DNA of 64,000 nucleotides from Brevibacillus brevis (GTDB lineage Bacteria > Bacillota > Bacilli > Brevibacillales > Brevibacillaceae). The position numbers and the translations under genes were made by a program. Positions 26,351 through 35,255 of the stretch are shown in pieces (positions within the stretch are counted from its first letter, which is position 1; every line of letters starts with the position of its first letter). The notes beneath the pieces are model-generated. The model had not been told where the DNA came from and did not search any database. It saw only the letters and a list, made by a program, of their open reading frames with translations. The stretch spans positions 4,367,001-4,431,000 of the forward strand of contig NZ_LR134338.1 of assembly GCF_900637055.1 (NCBI RefSeq), written 5' to 3'.

Positions 26351-27403
26351 CTAAAAACCATACTTTGCTTTTGTCTGATTCAATACATTCACCGCTTGTT
26401 GATACAGACTGTTCGCAGTTTCTTTCACTTTTGCTTGTCCGCTTTTGTCTACCGAGCCTTGGCGCTTCTTCGCCTGCACGATTGAATCAGTCGCTGTCTT
26501 GACAGCCGCATGGATTGCTTTTTCCCGTTTCTCGGCATCCGGCACGCTCGCTTTGATTTCCGACCAAATCGCTTGAATGTCCTTCATGTCGGTCTCCATG
26601 ATGGTGATCATTTCCTGCATGTTTTTGTTTTTATCCTGGATCGAACCATCCATGGTGTTCATCCCATCGACCAACACCTTCATACTGCCCAGTGTTCCTT
26701 GCATGACCTCGAATTCCATCTTGCTCAAACCTGGCTGCGTCGAATAGGTACGAATCTCTTCCAACAGTCTTTGCAGCTCCGCTATTTGATCGTTTGAAAA
26801 CTGCGCTTCATCCGTAAATTGCAGCTCGTCCAAATACTTTGCCGTTTCAATCAGATCAGCCTCTAGCTTTCCTGTCTGTTTTACTTTTTTGGCGAAATCG
26901 ACTCGCGCTTTTTCTTTGGCTTGTTGTTCTGCTACTTCTTTCTTTTTTATTTCTGCTTCTTCGTTGATACGCTTGGTTAGTGTCGCCAATTTGCTTTCGT
27001 ACGCACTTTTGTTTGTGGCAACAAGACTCGTCTGTCCCTTATTCTCTTCCATAAGCAGCCCGTCAAATTGGAGCTCGTCACCCTGCACTGTGCCGATAAT
27101 ATCCTGACCAGTTGCCGGATTTTTGAGGGTCAGCTGTTTACCATCCAGCGTTCCCTCCAGCAAGATCGACTCCGTTTTCAGAACAGGGATGCTGTCTTCC
27201 GTTTCGACAATGGAATCTGTCATTTCTACGTTTACTTTCTCGTTATTCACCGTGACACTCGTGTATAGCATGCGTGTATCGTCTTCGTACAAATACCCTT
27301 CCGCCAGTGTCACAGGACCAAAGAAACGATAGCCTGCGTATCCCAGCAATACGACGATGACCAGAGCCATGGCAATCATGATGCTTTTGTTTTTTCCCTT
27401 CAT
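26351..27403 (-). CDS. Membrane-anchored extracytoplasmic protein of unknown function
   Basis: A 350-residue protein with an N-terminal Lys-rich tip and one helix (about 8-27) likely to be an uncleaved anchor. Then comes a beta-rich segment (about 35-130; TSVTVNNEKVNVEMTDS and a similar ESILLEGTLDGKQLTLKN) and a long helical, Lys/Glu/Gln-rich part (about 140-350). I recognise no family. SD AAGGGG precedes the start. It follows the gene at 27529-28344 after 125 bases and has its own terminator. Confidence 0.65.
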   Translation of the reverse strand: MKGKNKSIMIAMALVIVVLLGYAGYRFFGPVTLAEGYLYEDDTRMLYTSVTVNNEKVNVEMTDSIVETEDSIPVLKTESILLEGTLDGKQLTLKNPATGQDIIGTVQGDELQFDGLLMEENKGQTSLVATNKSAYESKLATLTKRINEEAEIKKKEVAEQQAKEKARVDFAKKVKQTGKLEADLIETAKYLDELQFTDEAQFSNDQIAELQRLLEEIRTYSTQPGLSKMEFEVMQGTLGSMKVLVDGMNTMDGSIQDKNKNMQEMITIMETDMKDIQAIWSEIKASVPDAEKREKAIHAAVKTATDSIVQAKKRQGSVDKSGQAKVKETANSLYQQAVNVLNQTKAKYGF

Positions 27404-27528
27404 GCTGCGACCCCTTTACCCACAAATTCTCATACGTTTGACCTGTTTTTCCTGCCAAAACGTGCCATAGTAATATGATACATGAATCGCTGGGGAAAAC
27501 CCTATGAGTCTAAAGGCCAAAACACTCA

Positions 27529-28344
27529 TTAAAAGTACGTATTCCCAAAATCGTGACTAAAATCGAGTGTTTGATCTTCTTCAATTGTAATCGTGGAGAG
27601 TTCATATTTGTAATGTAATAGACTAATCCTTACAAATGAATCCCAATTTCTGATGTAAGGTTTCAATATACTTGTGAAATATTCATCAACAGGCTCTTTA
27701 ATGTTGCGAGTGGTTTGTGCTGATACGACCAAGATGTGATATTCTCCAGCCGGCAAGTTACCAATCTCGTAATTTCCATATCCATTTGCTTTTGCAGCAA
27801 ATAATCCCGAGTTTTTGGGAACTGTACCTATTGCAAACACCCCCTCTTCAACATCAGTGATCGTATTCTTATCAAAACCTGTAGGAATGAGCAAAATCTT
27901 TGCATTCACGTCCGGCTTCGTCCCAACAAAATCGTTATACTGCCACGTAATCGTACCTTTAAGCGATCCCTTTGGGGTAGGAAGTGCTGGTTGTTCCACT
28001 TGTCCTACAGCATTACTTTGTTGGCCTGGCATATCGACAGGGTAAGACACTGGCATCGCCGCGTCTGTTGCACCATTTCCCTCTGACGAAACAGGTACAG
28101 CATTTGACTGCTGATTTGTGCCCGCTTCCTGACCTGTAGACACCGGATTTACGGGTGCAGGTTGATTCGTTTCCTTTTTTGCTACGGGTCGCGATCCTAG
28201 TAGATCATCAAGGTTTTTCCCAGATAAATAAAAAATAGCACCGCTGGCAATTCCGAGGATGATGGCAACTACCAATAAAAAAGTAAGGAGTTCTCTGAAA
28301 AATCCGGGCTTCTTCGCTGCTTTTGCTGTTTTGGCATCTGCCAT
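27529..28344 (-). CDS. Membrane-anchored protein with carboxypeptidase-regulatory-like domain
   Basis: A 271-residue protein: Ala/Lys-rich cytoplasmic tip, one transmembrane helix (about 19-43), a Gln/Asn/Pro/Ser-rich extracellular linker (about 55-125), then a beta domain (about 125-271) with GSLKGTITWQYND and NGYGNYEIGNLPAGEYHILV, the pattern of carboxypeptidase-regulatory/Cna-B-like sandwiches. It is probably a surface binding or structural protein. SD GGAGGGG precedes ATG. Function unknown. Confidence 0.7.
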   Translation of the reverse strand: MADAKTAKAAKKPGFFRELLTFLLVVAIILGIASGAIFYLSGKNLDDLLGSRPVAKKETNQPAPVNPVSTGQEAGTNQQSNAVPVSSEGNGATDAAMPVSYPVDMPGQQSNAVGQVEQPALPTPKGSLKGTITWQYNDFVGTKPDVNAKILLIPTGFDKNTITDVEEGVFAIGTVPKNSGLFAAKANGYGNYEIGNLPAGEYHILVVSAQTTRNIKEPVDEYFTSILKPYIRNWDSFVRISLLHYKYELSTITIEEDQTLDFSHDFGNTYF

Positions 28345-28462
28345 GGTACCCCTCCGTCAGTCTCTCTATCATGTTATGTGAAGATTTTTCCAAGCAATAT
28401 TTTACCAATAGATAGAATCTAGGTCTAGGCTCCTATGACTAGCACTGCACAGGATAGATATA

Positions 28463-28496
28463 GAAAAAAGCCGATGTCTCCAAACCATCGGCTTCT
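28463..28496 (-). terminator. Terminator of the sugar operon
   Basis: Minus-strand stem AGCCGATG / CATCGGCT with a 9-base loop followed by a T run, directly after the ROK kinase gene. Confidence 0.9.
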
Positions 28497-28511
28497 CGCA
28501 CTTTCACTCTG

Positions 28512-29525
28512 TTATACCTCAACCATTTCACGCTCAGAAGGATAATACATGCCTGCTGCACCGAGCACACCTGCTTCCGCTCCAATCGTAGTCAACTGGA
28601 TGCTCGCTTGGTTTGCCATACGGGAGATGGAACGCTCGCGAATGACATTCTTTGCTTCCGCTAGTAGCAGATGTCCATTCTTCATCACACCGCCACCAAT
28701 GACAATCACCTGCGGATTGAACAGATGGATCAGATTGGTCAGTCCGACCCCGAGATAATAACCTGCTTCCTTCATTAAGGTCATGCTCAGGATATCTCCG
28801 CGATCCGCCGCCTCTCCAACCTCTCTAGCGGTTATCCTGCTTAGATCATTCCCATTGTCAACGAGCAACGAGCTTGTAACGCCATGTAGGAGCTGCTCTC
28901 TTGCTCTGCTTGCCAAAGCCAGTCCAGACGTGTAATTTTCCAGGCATCCTCTATTCCCGCATACGCATAGCGGACCTTCCGGATCAAGCGAAATATGCCC
29001 GAACTCCCCGGCACTATCACCAACACCTGTAATCAGTCGTCCTCCACTTATAATGCCAGCACCAACACCCGTACTGACCGTTACATAGATCAAGTCTTTC
29101 GTGCCACGTGCACTTCCAAACGCCCATTCTGCTACCGCTGCTGCATTGGCATCATTGATCAATTGCACGGCTACGCCGAATCGTTCCTGGAGTATCACGC
29201 CGATCGGCACATCGCTCCAATTCAAATTGCTTGCAAAAATGACCATTTGACGCTGGGTATCAATAATGCCTGCGGTTGCTATTCCGATTCCGCGAATGCG
29301 AGAGATATTGATTCCACTATCGTCCAAAACATTTTGCACCAAATCACCGATGCGTCCGATGACTGCTGCCGCTGCCTCTTCTGTCTGTGTCGCTGCGTTC
29401 GCCTGCCTGAGGATGTTGCCATGCTGGTCGACGATCGCGGCTATGATCTTTGTACCTCCCAGATCAATCCCGATGGCATATGATTTGTCTTGATTCATCT
29501 TCCGCTTCACATCCTTGCTGTCCAT
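28512..29525 (-). CDS. ROK-family sugar kinase (glucokinase-like)
   Basis: A 337-residue kinase. YAIGIDLGGTKIIAAIVD binds phosphate, GTKDLIYVTVSTGVGAGII lies in the ATP domain, GEFGHISLDPEGPLCVCGNRGCLENY carries the ROK zinc motif and catalytic-region residues. It lacks the N-terminal helix-turn-helix of ROK repressors. It phosphorylates a hexose or derivative, probably the product of the pathway encoded upstream. ATG 29525 directly follows the stop of the previous gene (TGAATG); ATG 29495 is an alternative. Last gene of the operon. Confidence 0.88.
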   Translation of the reverse strand: MDSKDVKRKMNQDKSYAIGIDLGGTKIIAAIVDQHGNILRQANAATQTEEAAAAVIGRIGDLVQNVLDDSGINISRIRGIGIATAGIIDTQRQMVIFASNLNWSDVPIGVILQERFGVAVQLINDANAAAVAEWAFGSARGTKDLIYVTVSTGVGAGIISGGRLITGVGDSAGEFGHISLDPEGPLCVCGNRGCLENYTSGLALASRAREQLLHGVTSSLLVDNGNDLSRITAREVGEAADRGDILSMTLMKEAGYYLGVGLTNLIHLFNPQVIVIGGGVMKNGHLLLAEAKNVIRERSISRMANQASIQLTTIGAEAGVLGAAGMYYPSEREMVEV

Positions 29526-30350
29526 TCACGATTGAAAAATGGCGTCCAACGCTTGGGACGTATGCGCGATCAATTGCTCAGGCAACTGGCTATAAGGCGA
29601 GATTTCCGGGATGATGTAGCCTTCGTACCCGATCTCACGCAGCGCTTCCACTACGCGGTTCCATGGAATATCGCCAGCGAGCAGCGGCACGAAACCTGTA
29701 ATATTGCCTGTCGATGTCTTGAAATCTTTGACGTGAATGGCTTGGATTCTCTTGCCCAAAATGCGAATCCATTGCTCAGGAAAACCGAATTGCAGCACGT
29801 TGCCTACATCAAAATAAGCGCCTACCCAAGGACTGTCTACTTCATCGATCAAGCGGGCCATCTCCAGCGGACTGAGCAAAAACTTGTTCCATACGTTTTC
29901 TACCCCGATGTATACCTGATGCTGCTCGGCCTTTTTCGCCAAGCGCTGCAATGCTTCACGCGCCCGCTCGTAGGCCGTATCATACGACACCTCAGCCGTC
30001 ACGAGTCCAGGAACGACGAGGACGGTCCGTGAGCCAAAAATGCTTGCCGCCTCTATCATTTTCTCGACAACACGGATGCCTTGCTCGCGGATCGCTTCCT
30101 CATTGTGAGTCAACGGATATTTCCATAAAAGGGCAGTAGAGACGCTTGGCAGCTCCAGATTGAGCTCACGAGCCCCGTCTGCCAGCTGCTTCATTTCTTG
30201 CTTTGTCATCTCTAAATGAAAGGGAGCATCTCCCTCGTCCAAATTCAGTTCTACCCCTTGATAGCCATTCGCTTTCGCCTGGCGAAACATTTCTTGTACG
30301 CTCGTTTCCTTTGGGAAGCACCAAGCATTGATTCCCTTTTGAAAAGCCAT
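29526..30350 (-). CDS. Sugar phosphate isomerase/epimerase-type TIM barrel
   Basis: A 274-residue protein of the xylose-isomerase-like TIM barrel family. KGINAWCFP opens the first strand, GYQGVELNLDEGD follows, VGAYFDVGNVLQFG and QAIHVKDFK hold conserved metal ligands, and YEGYIIPEI is near the end. In operons with Gfo/Idh/MocA enzymes these proteins commonly isomerise or dehydrate oxidised inositols or sugars. ATG 30350 is 8 bases after GGGGAG; an earlier GTG overlaps the upstream stop. The exact reaction is not predictable. Confidence 0.85.
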   Translation of the reverse strand: MAFQKGINAWCFPKETSVQEMFRQAKANGYQGVELNLDEGDAPFHLEMTKQEMKQLADGARELNLELPSVSTALLWKYPLTHNEEAIREQGIRVVEKMIEAASIFGSRTVLVVPGLVTAEVSYDTAYERAREALQRLAKKAEQHQVYIGVENVWNKFLLSPLEMARLIDEVDSPWVGAYFDVGNVLQFGFPEQWIRILGKRIQAIHVKDFKTSTGNITGFVPLLAGDIPWNRVVEALREIGYEGYIIPEISPYSQLPEQLIAHTSQALDAIFQS

Positions 30351-30355
30351 GCGCC

Positions 30356-31330
30356 TCACTCCCCTTTTCTCAAAATAGTGACAGGCTTTCCTTCTTGTGC
30401 CGATTGATTCGCTGCCAGCGTTACTTCTAGCGTCTTTCTCGCTGATTCATACGGCGACAAAATCAAGCTGCGATCCCCAGTCACAATCGCTGTGATAAAC
30501 GCCCGATCTTGCTCCACGTACATATCCACCGTGCTTTCTTTCGTACGTGTTCCCTGCTCATCCATGATCGACAATTGCTTTCCGTCAATCATGACGCGGA
30601 AATCTTTGCCCAAGATTTCTACATTCGTACGGTGATCCGGCTGGATGAAGCACGTATCCAGATGTCCTAGCGCCCCTGACTGAAACACCATACTGATAGA
30701 AGTCACGTCCGGAATATCGATGTTTGGAATGTCACGCGAGACGAGCAAAGCCATCTGTGCATAGACCTTTTCGATATCTCCGGCCAAATACCGCATCATG
30801 TCCAGCGTATGTGTCGCCTGCTCCACAAGCTGTCCACCTGACTTGCCCATTTCCCTCCACCATGGTGTCGTGACGAACTTGGTCAAATAATGGCCGCGGA
30901 CGAGTGCAATCGACTTGCCCTCCAAGTACGCTTTCGCTTCCTGCACGATATCGAGATAGCGCAGGCAATAGCCAGTCGCGGTGATAATCCCTGCCTTTTC
31001 AATCGCTGCTTGCTTTTCGCTTACTTTCTGTATGTCCAGCCCAATTGGCTTTTCCACAAACAGATGAATGCCTTTCGCCGCCGCTGTTTCCTCAATCTCT
31101 TCATGCGCAAAAGGTGGGACGCACACAAACAAAGCATCCAGCTTTTCTGCCTCTACTAGCTCACGCCAAGAGGTGTAGCCATGCGCACCAATGCGCTCAG
31201 CAGTCTCTGCAGCCGCCTCTTGGTTCACGTCGCATACTGCAACGACCTTTACCCTTTCGTCCGTCAACATGCCTTTTAGATGATGCTGCCCGATTCCGCC
31301 TACGCCGATCATGCCTACACGTACACTCAT
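30356..31330 (-). CDS. Gfo/Idh/MocA-family oxidoreductase (1 of 3)
   Basis: A 324-residue NAD(P)-dependent sugar or polyol dehydrogenase. The Rossmann fold is RVGMIGVGGIGQHHLKGM; LFVEKPIGLD is the family's EKP motif with the catalytic lysine. GQLVEQATHTLDMMRYLAG carries the conserved His/Asp region. It lies in a run of three such genes; the sequences clearly differ, so they probably act on successive or different oxidation states of one carbohydrate. Confidence 0.88.
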   Translation of the reverse strand: MSVRVGMIGVGGIGQHHLKGMLTDERVKVVAVCDVNQEAAAETAERIGAHGYTSWRELVEAEKLDALFVCVPPFAHEEIEETAAAKGIHLFVEKPIGLDIQKVSEKQAAIEKAGIITATGYCLRYLDIVQEAKAYLEGKSIALVRGHYLTKFVTTPWWREMGKSGGQLVEQATHTLDMMRYLAGDIEKVYAQMALLVSRDIPNIDIPDVTSISMVFQSGALGHLDTCFIQPDHRTNVEILGKDFRVMIDGKQLSIMDEQGTRTKESTVDMYVEQDRAFITAIVTGDRSLILSPYESARKTLEVTLAANQSAQEGKPVTILRKGE

Positions 31331-31345
31331 GCGTCTTTCACCGTC

Positions 31346-32320
31346 CTAGCGTAATACGACTGGTTGCTTCTGTTCAGCGGATTGATAAGCGGCGAGTGCG
31401 ACTTCCACAGCTCGCAAGCCGTCTTCACCCGTAATCGACGGCGCTTTCTTTTCACGCACGCTGGTGACGAAATCTTTGACCAATTGACTGTCCATGTCAT
31501 CACCCCAGTTGACCCACTTCAAGCCTTTTTCATTGGAATAAACATCCAGCTTTTGAGAAAACGCGTCGAGCGAGATCGTGCCTTCTGTCCCGATAATTTC
31601 CATCGTCACGTCACCCCATGTTGGGAAGGCCTTGTTGCGAGACCAGCTGCAATCGAGTGTGGCGAATACACCGTTCTCAAATTCCATCGTCAAAATGCCG
31701 CAATCATCAATCGGCGTATCGGAAAACTTGCTGTCTACCTCCGCATAGACCTCACGCACTTCAGAGTCCATAAACCAGCGCATCAAATCAACAACGTGAA
31801 CCGTGTGATCGATCACAGCACCTCCGCCGGATTTCTCGGGATCGACAAACCAACCACCAGGATTTTGTCCACGGTTCGTACCCCGGATCGCCATGATACG
31901 TCCGACCTTGCCTTGCTCCACCAGTTGCTTTGCTCGAACGACAGCCGGATGGAATCGCACAGGGAATGCCGTCTGCAAAATGACGCCCTGCTCGCGGCAA
32001 AAGTCGATCATCTCTTGAGCAGCCTCTGCTGTTGTCGCCAGCGGTTTTTCGCACAAGATGTGCTTGCCTACCTTCGCTGCCGCTAACGTATGCTCTTGGT
32101 GCTTGGCGTTTTCCGAGGTGACGATGACCGCATCGATATCCGTTGCGAGCAGCTCATGATAATCGGCGAAGAACGGAACGCCAAACTTTTCAGCTGCCGC
32201 CCTTCCACGTACTTCATCCTCATCTGCTACCCCGACCAATTGAACCCCATCTAACTTCGCAACCGCATTTGCGTAGCTGTATGCATGCATATGTGCAACA
32301 CTGATGATACCGAGTTTCAT
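31346..32320 (-). CDS. Gfo/Idh/MocA-family oxidoreductase (2 of 3)
   Basis: A 324-residue dehydrogenase. Its N-terminal strand is KLGIISVAHMHAYSY, which departs from the usual GxGxxG: glycine positions are replaced by Ser-Val-Ala-His, a variant seen in some family members. The EKP motif is ILCEKPLATT and the later motif GGGAVIDHTVHVVDLMRWF. Cofactor preference may differ from its neighbours. It starts 13 bases after the stop of the third copy. Confidence 0.85.
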   Translation of the reverse strand: MKLGIISVAHMHAYSYANAVAKLDGVQLVGVADEDEVRGRAAAEKFGVPFFADYHELLATDIDAVIVTSENAKHQEHTLAAAKVGKHILCEKPLATTAEAAQEMIDFCREQGVILQTAFPVRFHPAVVRAKQLVEQGKVGRIMAIRGTNRGQNPGGWFVDPEKSGGGAVIDHTVHVVDLMRWFMDSEVREVYAEVDSKFSDTPIDDCGILTMEFENGVFATLDCSWSRNKAFPTWGDVTMEIIGTEGTISLDAFSQKLDVYSNEKGLKWVNWGDDMDSQLVKDFVTSVREKKAPSITGEDGLRAVEVALAAYQSAEQKQPVVLR

Positions 32321-32333
32321 GTCCAGTCCCCTC

Positions 32334-33323
32334 CTACACCAAAGTTACGGGTTTGCCCGTTTCGATTGACACAAGCGCAGCACGAGCGATTTCTACCGCT
32401 TTCACGGCATCTTCTGCCGTCACGAGTGGCTCCAGATCTCGGTCGATGCATTCGATGAAATGCTTCAGTTCTCTGAAATACGGGTTTTCACGCAACGGAC
32501 TCTCCGGAACTGCGACCCCGCTCATGCCTGCTTGCTTCGAGCGATTAACCGCCACAAGCGGTTTTTCCTTTGAGCTGTCGTAGGAAATGATGCCTTCCTT
32601 GCCTGCCAGCTCCATTTTCATCGCAAATCCTTCATGTGCCCACGAGCCTTCCACATGTGCAATCATGCCGTTCTTGAAGCGAAGTGTAACCAGTGCGTAA
32701 TCCATCCGAGCAAAACCTCGACCAAGCAAGCCTTTCGCGTACACACGCTCCACATCCCCGAAGCACCAACGCAAAAAGTCAAAATCGTGAATGATCATAT
32801 CTAAAACAAGGCTGCCACTGTTTTTGTAGTCCGCGTACCAGTCATTCCATGCTGTCGGGAAGATCCCACCGCGGAACGTACGTGCCACACCGACATTGCC
32901 AATCGCGCCGTCATTAACCAGCTGACGGGACTTTTCATATTCCGGGAAGAAGCGCAGGACGTGTCCGACGAACAGCTTGACGTTTTTCTCCCGGCAATAA
33001 TCAACGATAAAACGAGCCTCTTCCTTATCTCGAGCCAACGGCTTTTCGCAAATGACATGCTTGCCTGCATCCGCAGCTTTTTTCACATAGGTTTTATGCA
33101 GGTACGTAGGCAAACACACGTCTACGATGTCGACCTGCGCCAGTTTTTCCATGGCCTCTTCATAGCTCTCGAACCATTCCGTTTTTGTCTCGGCAGCCAG
33201 CTCTTTTCCTCTCTCGCTGCGGATATCAACGATTCCAACCAGCTTGACACCTTCCATGGCAGCATACGATTTCGCGTGAACAGTCCCCATGGTTCCTGCT
33301 CCGATTACCAGAACATGATGCAT
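32334..33323 (-). CDS. Gfo/Idh/MocA-family oxidoreductase (3 of 3)
   Basis: A 329-residue dehydrogenase with a classical Rossmann fold HHVLVIGAGTMGTVHAKSY, EKP motif VICEKPLARD and GSLVLDMIIHDFDFLRWCF with the catalytic-region His/Asp. It is the first catabolic enzyme gene after the transporter genes. The operon layout points to uptake followed by oxidation of an unphosphorylated sugar or cyclitol. Confidence 0.88.
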   Translation of the reverse strand: MHHVLVIGAGTMGTVHAKSYAAMEGVKLVGIVDIRSERGKELAAETKTEWFESYEEAMEKLAQVDIVDVCLPTYLHKTYVKKAADAGKHVICEKPLARDKEEARFIVDYCREKNVKLFVGHVLRFFPEYEKSRQLVNDGAIGNVGVARTFRGGIFPTAWNDWYADYKNSGSLVLDMIIHDFDFLRWCFGDVERVYAKGLLGRGFARMDYALVTLRFKNGMIAHVEGSWAHEGFAMKMELAGKEGIISYDSSKEKPLVAVNRSKQAGMSGVAVPESPLRENPYFRELKHFIECIDRDLEPLVTAEDAVKAVEIARAALVSIETGKPVTLV

Positions 33324-33351
33324 AATGGTTTCACTCCTTTTGGGAAAAAGT

Positions 33352-34194
33352 CTATTTGGACCCAGTTAGGGTAATTCCCTCGACAAAATGCTTCTGCAAG
33401 AAAATAAAGACGATGATCATCGGCCAAATGGCAAGAACGGAACCCGCCATCAAAATCGGGTAGTTCGTCAAATTGGTGTGCTCGCCCGTCAAGTACGCCA
33501 AACCAGCTGAGAGCGGCATTTTATCAGGCGTGCTGTTGACGATCAGCGGCCACATCAGGTCGTTCCAAGACCACAACGCTACGAAAATGGCGAGTGCGAT
33601 CAAGCCGGGCTTCGCCAGCGGCAGCATAATTCTCCAGTAAATCTGAAAATGGTTGCAGCCATCGAGCTTCGCTGCTTCTTCCAATTCTTTTGGCAGCGAC
33701 ATGAAAAACTGACGCAGAAGAAACGTACCGAATGCACTGAACAAGCCCGGTACAATCAATGCTGTCAACGTATTCAGCCAGCCGAGCTCTTTCATGATCA
33801 TAAATTGCGGGAGCAGAAACACCTGACCTGGCACCATCAAAACGGTCAAGAACAGGATGAACAAGGCGTTTCGCCCTGGAAATTCAATTCGCGCGAATGC
33901 GTACGCCGCAAGCGAGCAAAGAAATACTTGTCCGATTACCTTCGCCACGGTTGTGATCACGGTATTCCAATAAAAGTCCAAGAAGGGCAGCATCTCAAAA
34001 ATATGGGTGTAATTCTCCCACTGATACTTGGTCGGCAAAATGACCGGAGGCACCTGTGTCGATTCGCCCAGTGACTTGAGCGAAGTAAGAACCATCCAGA
34101 CAAATGGCGCAATCATCACGAGAGCACCTGCAATCAACAACAGATGAATCAACAATTTCTTGGTCGTTTTATTCCGACTCGTATAAACACTCAT
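33352..34194 (-). CDS. Carbohydrate ABC transporter permease, MalG type
   Basis: A 280-residue protein with six hydrophobic segments. The conserved cytoplasmic EAA loop reads LEEAAKLDGCNHFQIYWRIMLPLAKPG, here cited by its EAAKLDG core. It pairs with the MalF-type permease encoded just upstream. No ATPase gene is in the operon, which in Bacillales is usual because a shared MsmX-type ATPase serves such importers. Confidence 0.9.
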   Translation of the reverse strand: MSVYTSRNKTTKKLLIHLLLIAGALVMIAPFVWMVLTSLKSLGESTQVPPVILPTKYQWENYTHIFEMLPFLDFYWNTVITTVAKVIGQVFLCSLAAYAFARIEFPGRNALFILFLTVLMVPGQVFLLPQFMIMKELGWLNTLTALIVPGLFSAFGTFLLRQFFMSLPKELEEAAKLDGCNHFQIYWRIMLPLAKPGLIALAIFVALWSWNDLMWPLIVNSTPDKMPLSAGLAYLTGEHTNLTNYPILMAGSVLAIWPMIIVFIFLQKHFVEGITLTGSK

Positions 34195-34224
34195 CCCATA
34201 TCCCTCCCATCTGTTCAGCTTTGA

Positions 34225-35184
34225 TTAATCATAGTGAACCCATTTTTTCTGCAACTTCATTTGAATAGCAGTGACGATCAGGATCATCACCAGAAGCACG
34301 ACGGCAACTGCGGCCGCATAGCCACCGTTCCCTGATTCAAATCCATTCGTAAAGAACAAGTACGCCATCGTCTGCGTCTGCTCTGTTGCCGGATTGCCCA
34401 TTTTGCTTCCGAGCATCAGATAAATCAGGTCAAATACTTGAAAAGCCCCAATCAAGGAAGTGATACTGACGAAAAAGATCGAAGGAGTCAACAGCGGCAA
34501 CGTAATCTTGAAAAACATGCGAACCGGTCCTGCTCCGTCAATTTCTGCGGCTTCGTAATAGCTTCTCGGGATGCCTTGCAGTCCGGCCAGAAAAATCACC
34601 ATGTTGTATCCGATGGAGCTCCAAACGGCAACGATAATCACCGCATACAAAGCAATGGCGGGATCAGATATCCAGCGTGGGCCCTCAATGCCTATCAAGC
34701 CCAGCAAATAATTGATCAGACCGTAATCGGCGTTGTACAACCATCTCCACACCATCGCCACCGCTGCAGCCATCGTCACAACAGGCAGGAAGTACAGGGT
34801 GCGATAAATCGTAATCCCCTTAATTTTCTGATTAAGAAGCACAGCGATAAAAATGGAGATAGCGATACCTACCGGAACTGCGATTACTGTATAAATCAGC
34901 GTGTTTTTCAGTGCGATCCACAAGTAAGGGTCCTGGAACAACAACTCATAATTATGTAAGCCTGCCCACTTGTACTTGCCGAATCCTCCCCACTTGGTAA
35001 AGCTCAAATAAATGGTTTGTACGATCGGCCATAAGTAGAAGACACCCAACCCGATCAGTGTGGGAGCAATCATGAGATACGCCCAGAACCAATCACTTCT
35101 CTTCATGCGATTCAACGATTTTTTCGTTTTTGGCTGGACGGCGGCGTGCATTTCAGGCTGCAACTGGCTGCTCATCGCATTCAT
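34225..35184 (-). CDS. Carbohydrate ABC transporter permease, MalF type
   Basis: A 319-residue permease with six membrane segments and the EAA-type loop core YEAAEIDGAGPVRMFF. The first 25 residues are a charged cytoplasmic leader. Partner of the MalG-type permease. A region with interleaved inverted repeats (35213-35252) separates it from the binding-protein gene and may set the ratio of binding protein to permease. Confidence 0.9.
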   Translation of the reverse strand: MNAMSSQLQPEMHAAVQPKTKKSLNRMKRSDWFWAYLMIAPTLIGLGVFYLWPIVQTIYLSFTKWGGFGKYKWAGLHNYELLFQDPYLWIALKNTLIYTVIAVPVGIAISIFIAVLLNQKIKGITIYRTLYFLPVVTMAAAVAMVWRWLYNADYGLINYLLGLIGIEGPRWISDPAIALYAVIIVAVWSSIGYNMVIFLAGLQGIPRSYYEAAEIDGAGPVRMFFKITLPLLTPSIFFVSITSLIGAFQVFDLIYLMLGSKMGNPATEQTQTMAYLFFTNGFESGNGGYAAAVAVVLLVMILIVTAIQMKLQKKWVHYD

Positions 35185-35212
35185 TCCCTCCTTACATTAG
35201 CTTTTCAAGAGA

Positions 35213-35252
35213 GGATGGCCTCGTCCATGATGCGAAGCCATCCATCATGGAC
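35213..35252 (-). promoter_or_regulatory. Interleaved inverted repeats between binding-protein and permease genes
   Basis: On the minus strand the order is GTCCATGAT, GGATGGC, then ATCATGGAC (pairing with the first), then GCCATCC (pairing with the second). The two perfect stems overlap in topology, so they form a pseudoknot or exclude one another. It follows the binding-protein stop codon without a T run. Confidence 0.6.
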
Positions 35253-35255
35253 CTT

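Noticed and set aside
31364..32086. 240-codon plus-strand frame inside a Gfo/Idh gene
   Set aside because: Opposite strand has the Rossmann and EKP motifs; no ribosome site on the plus strand.
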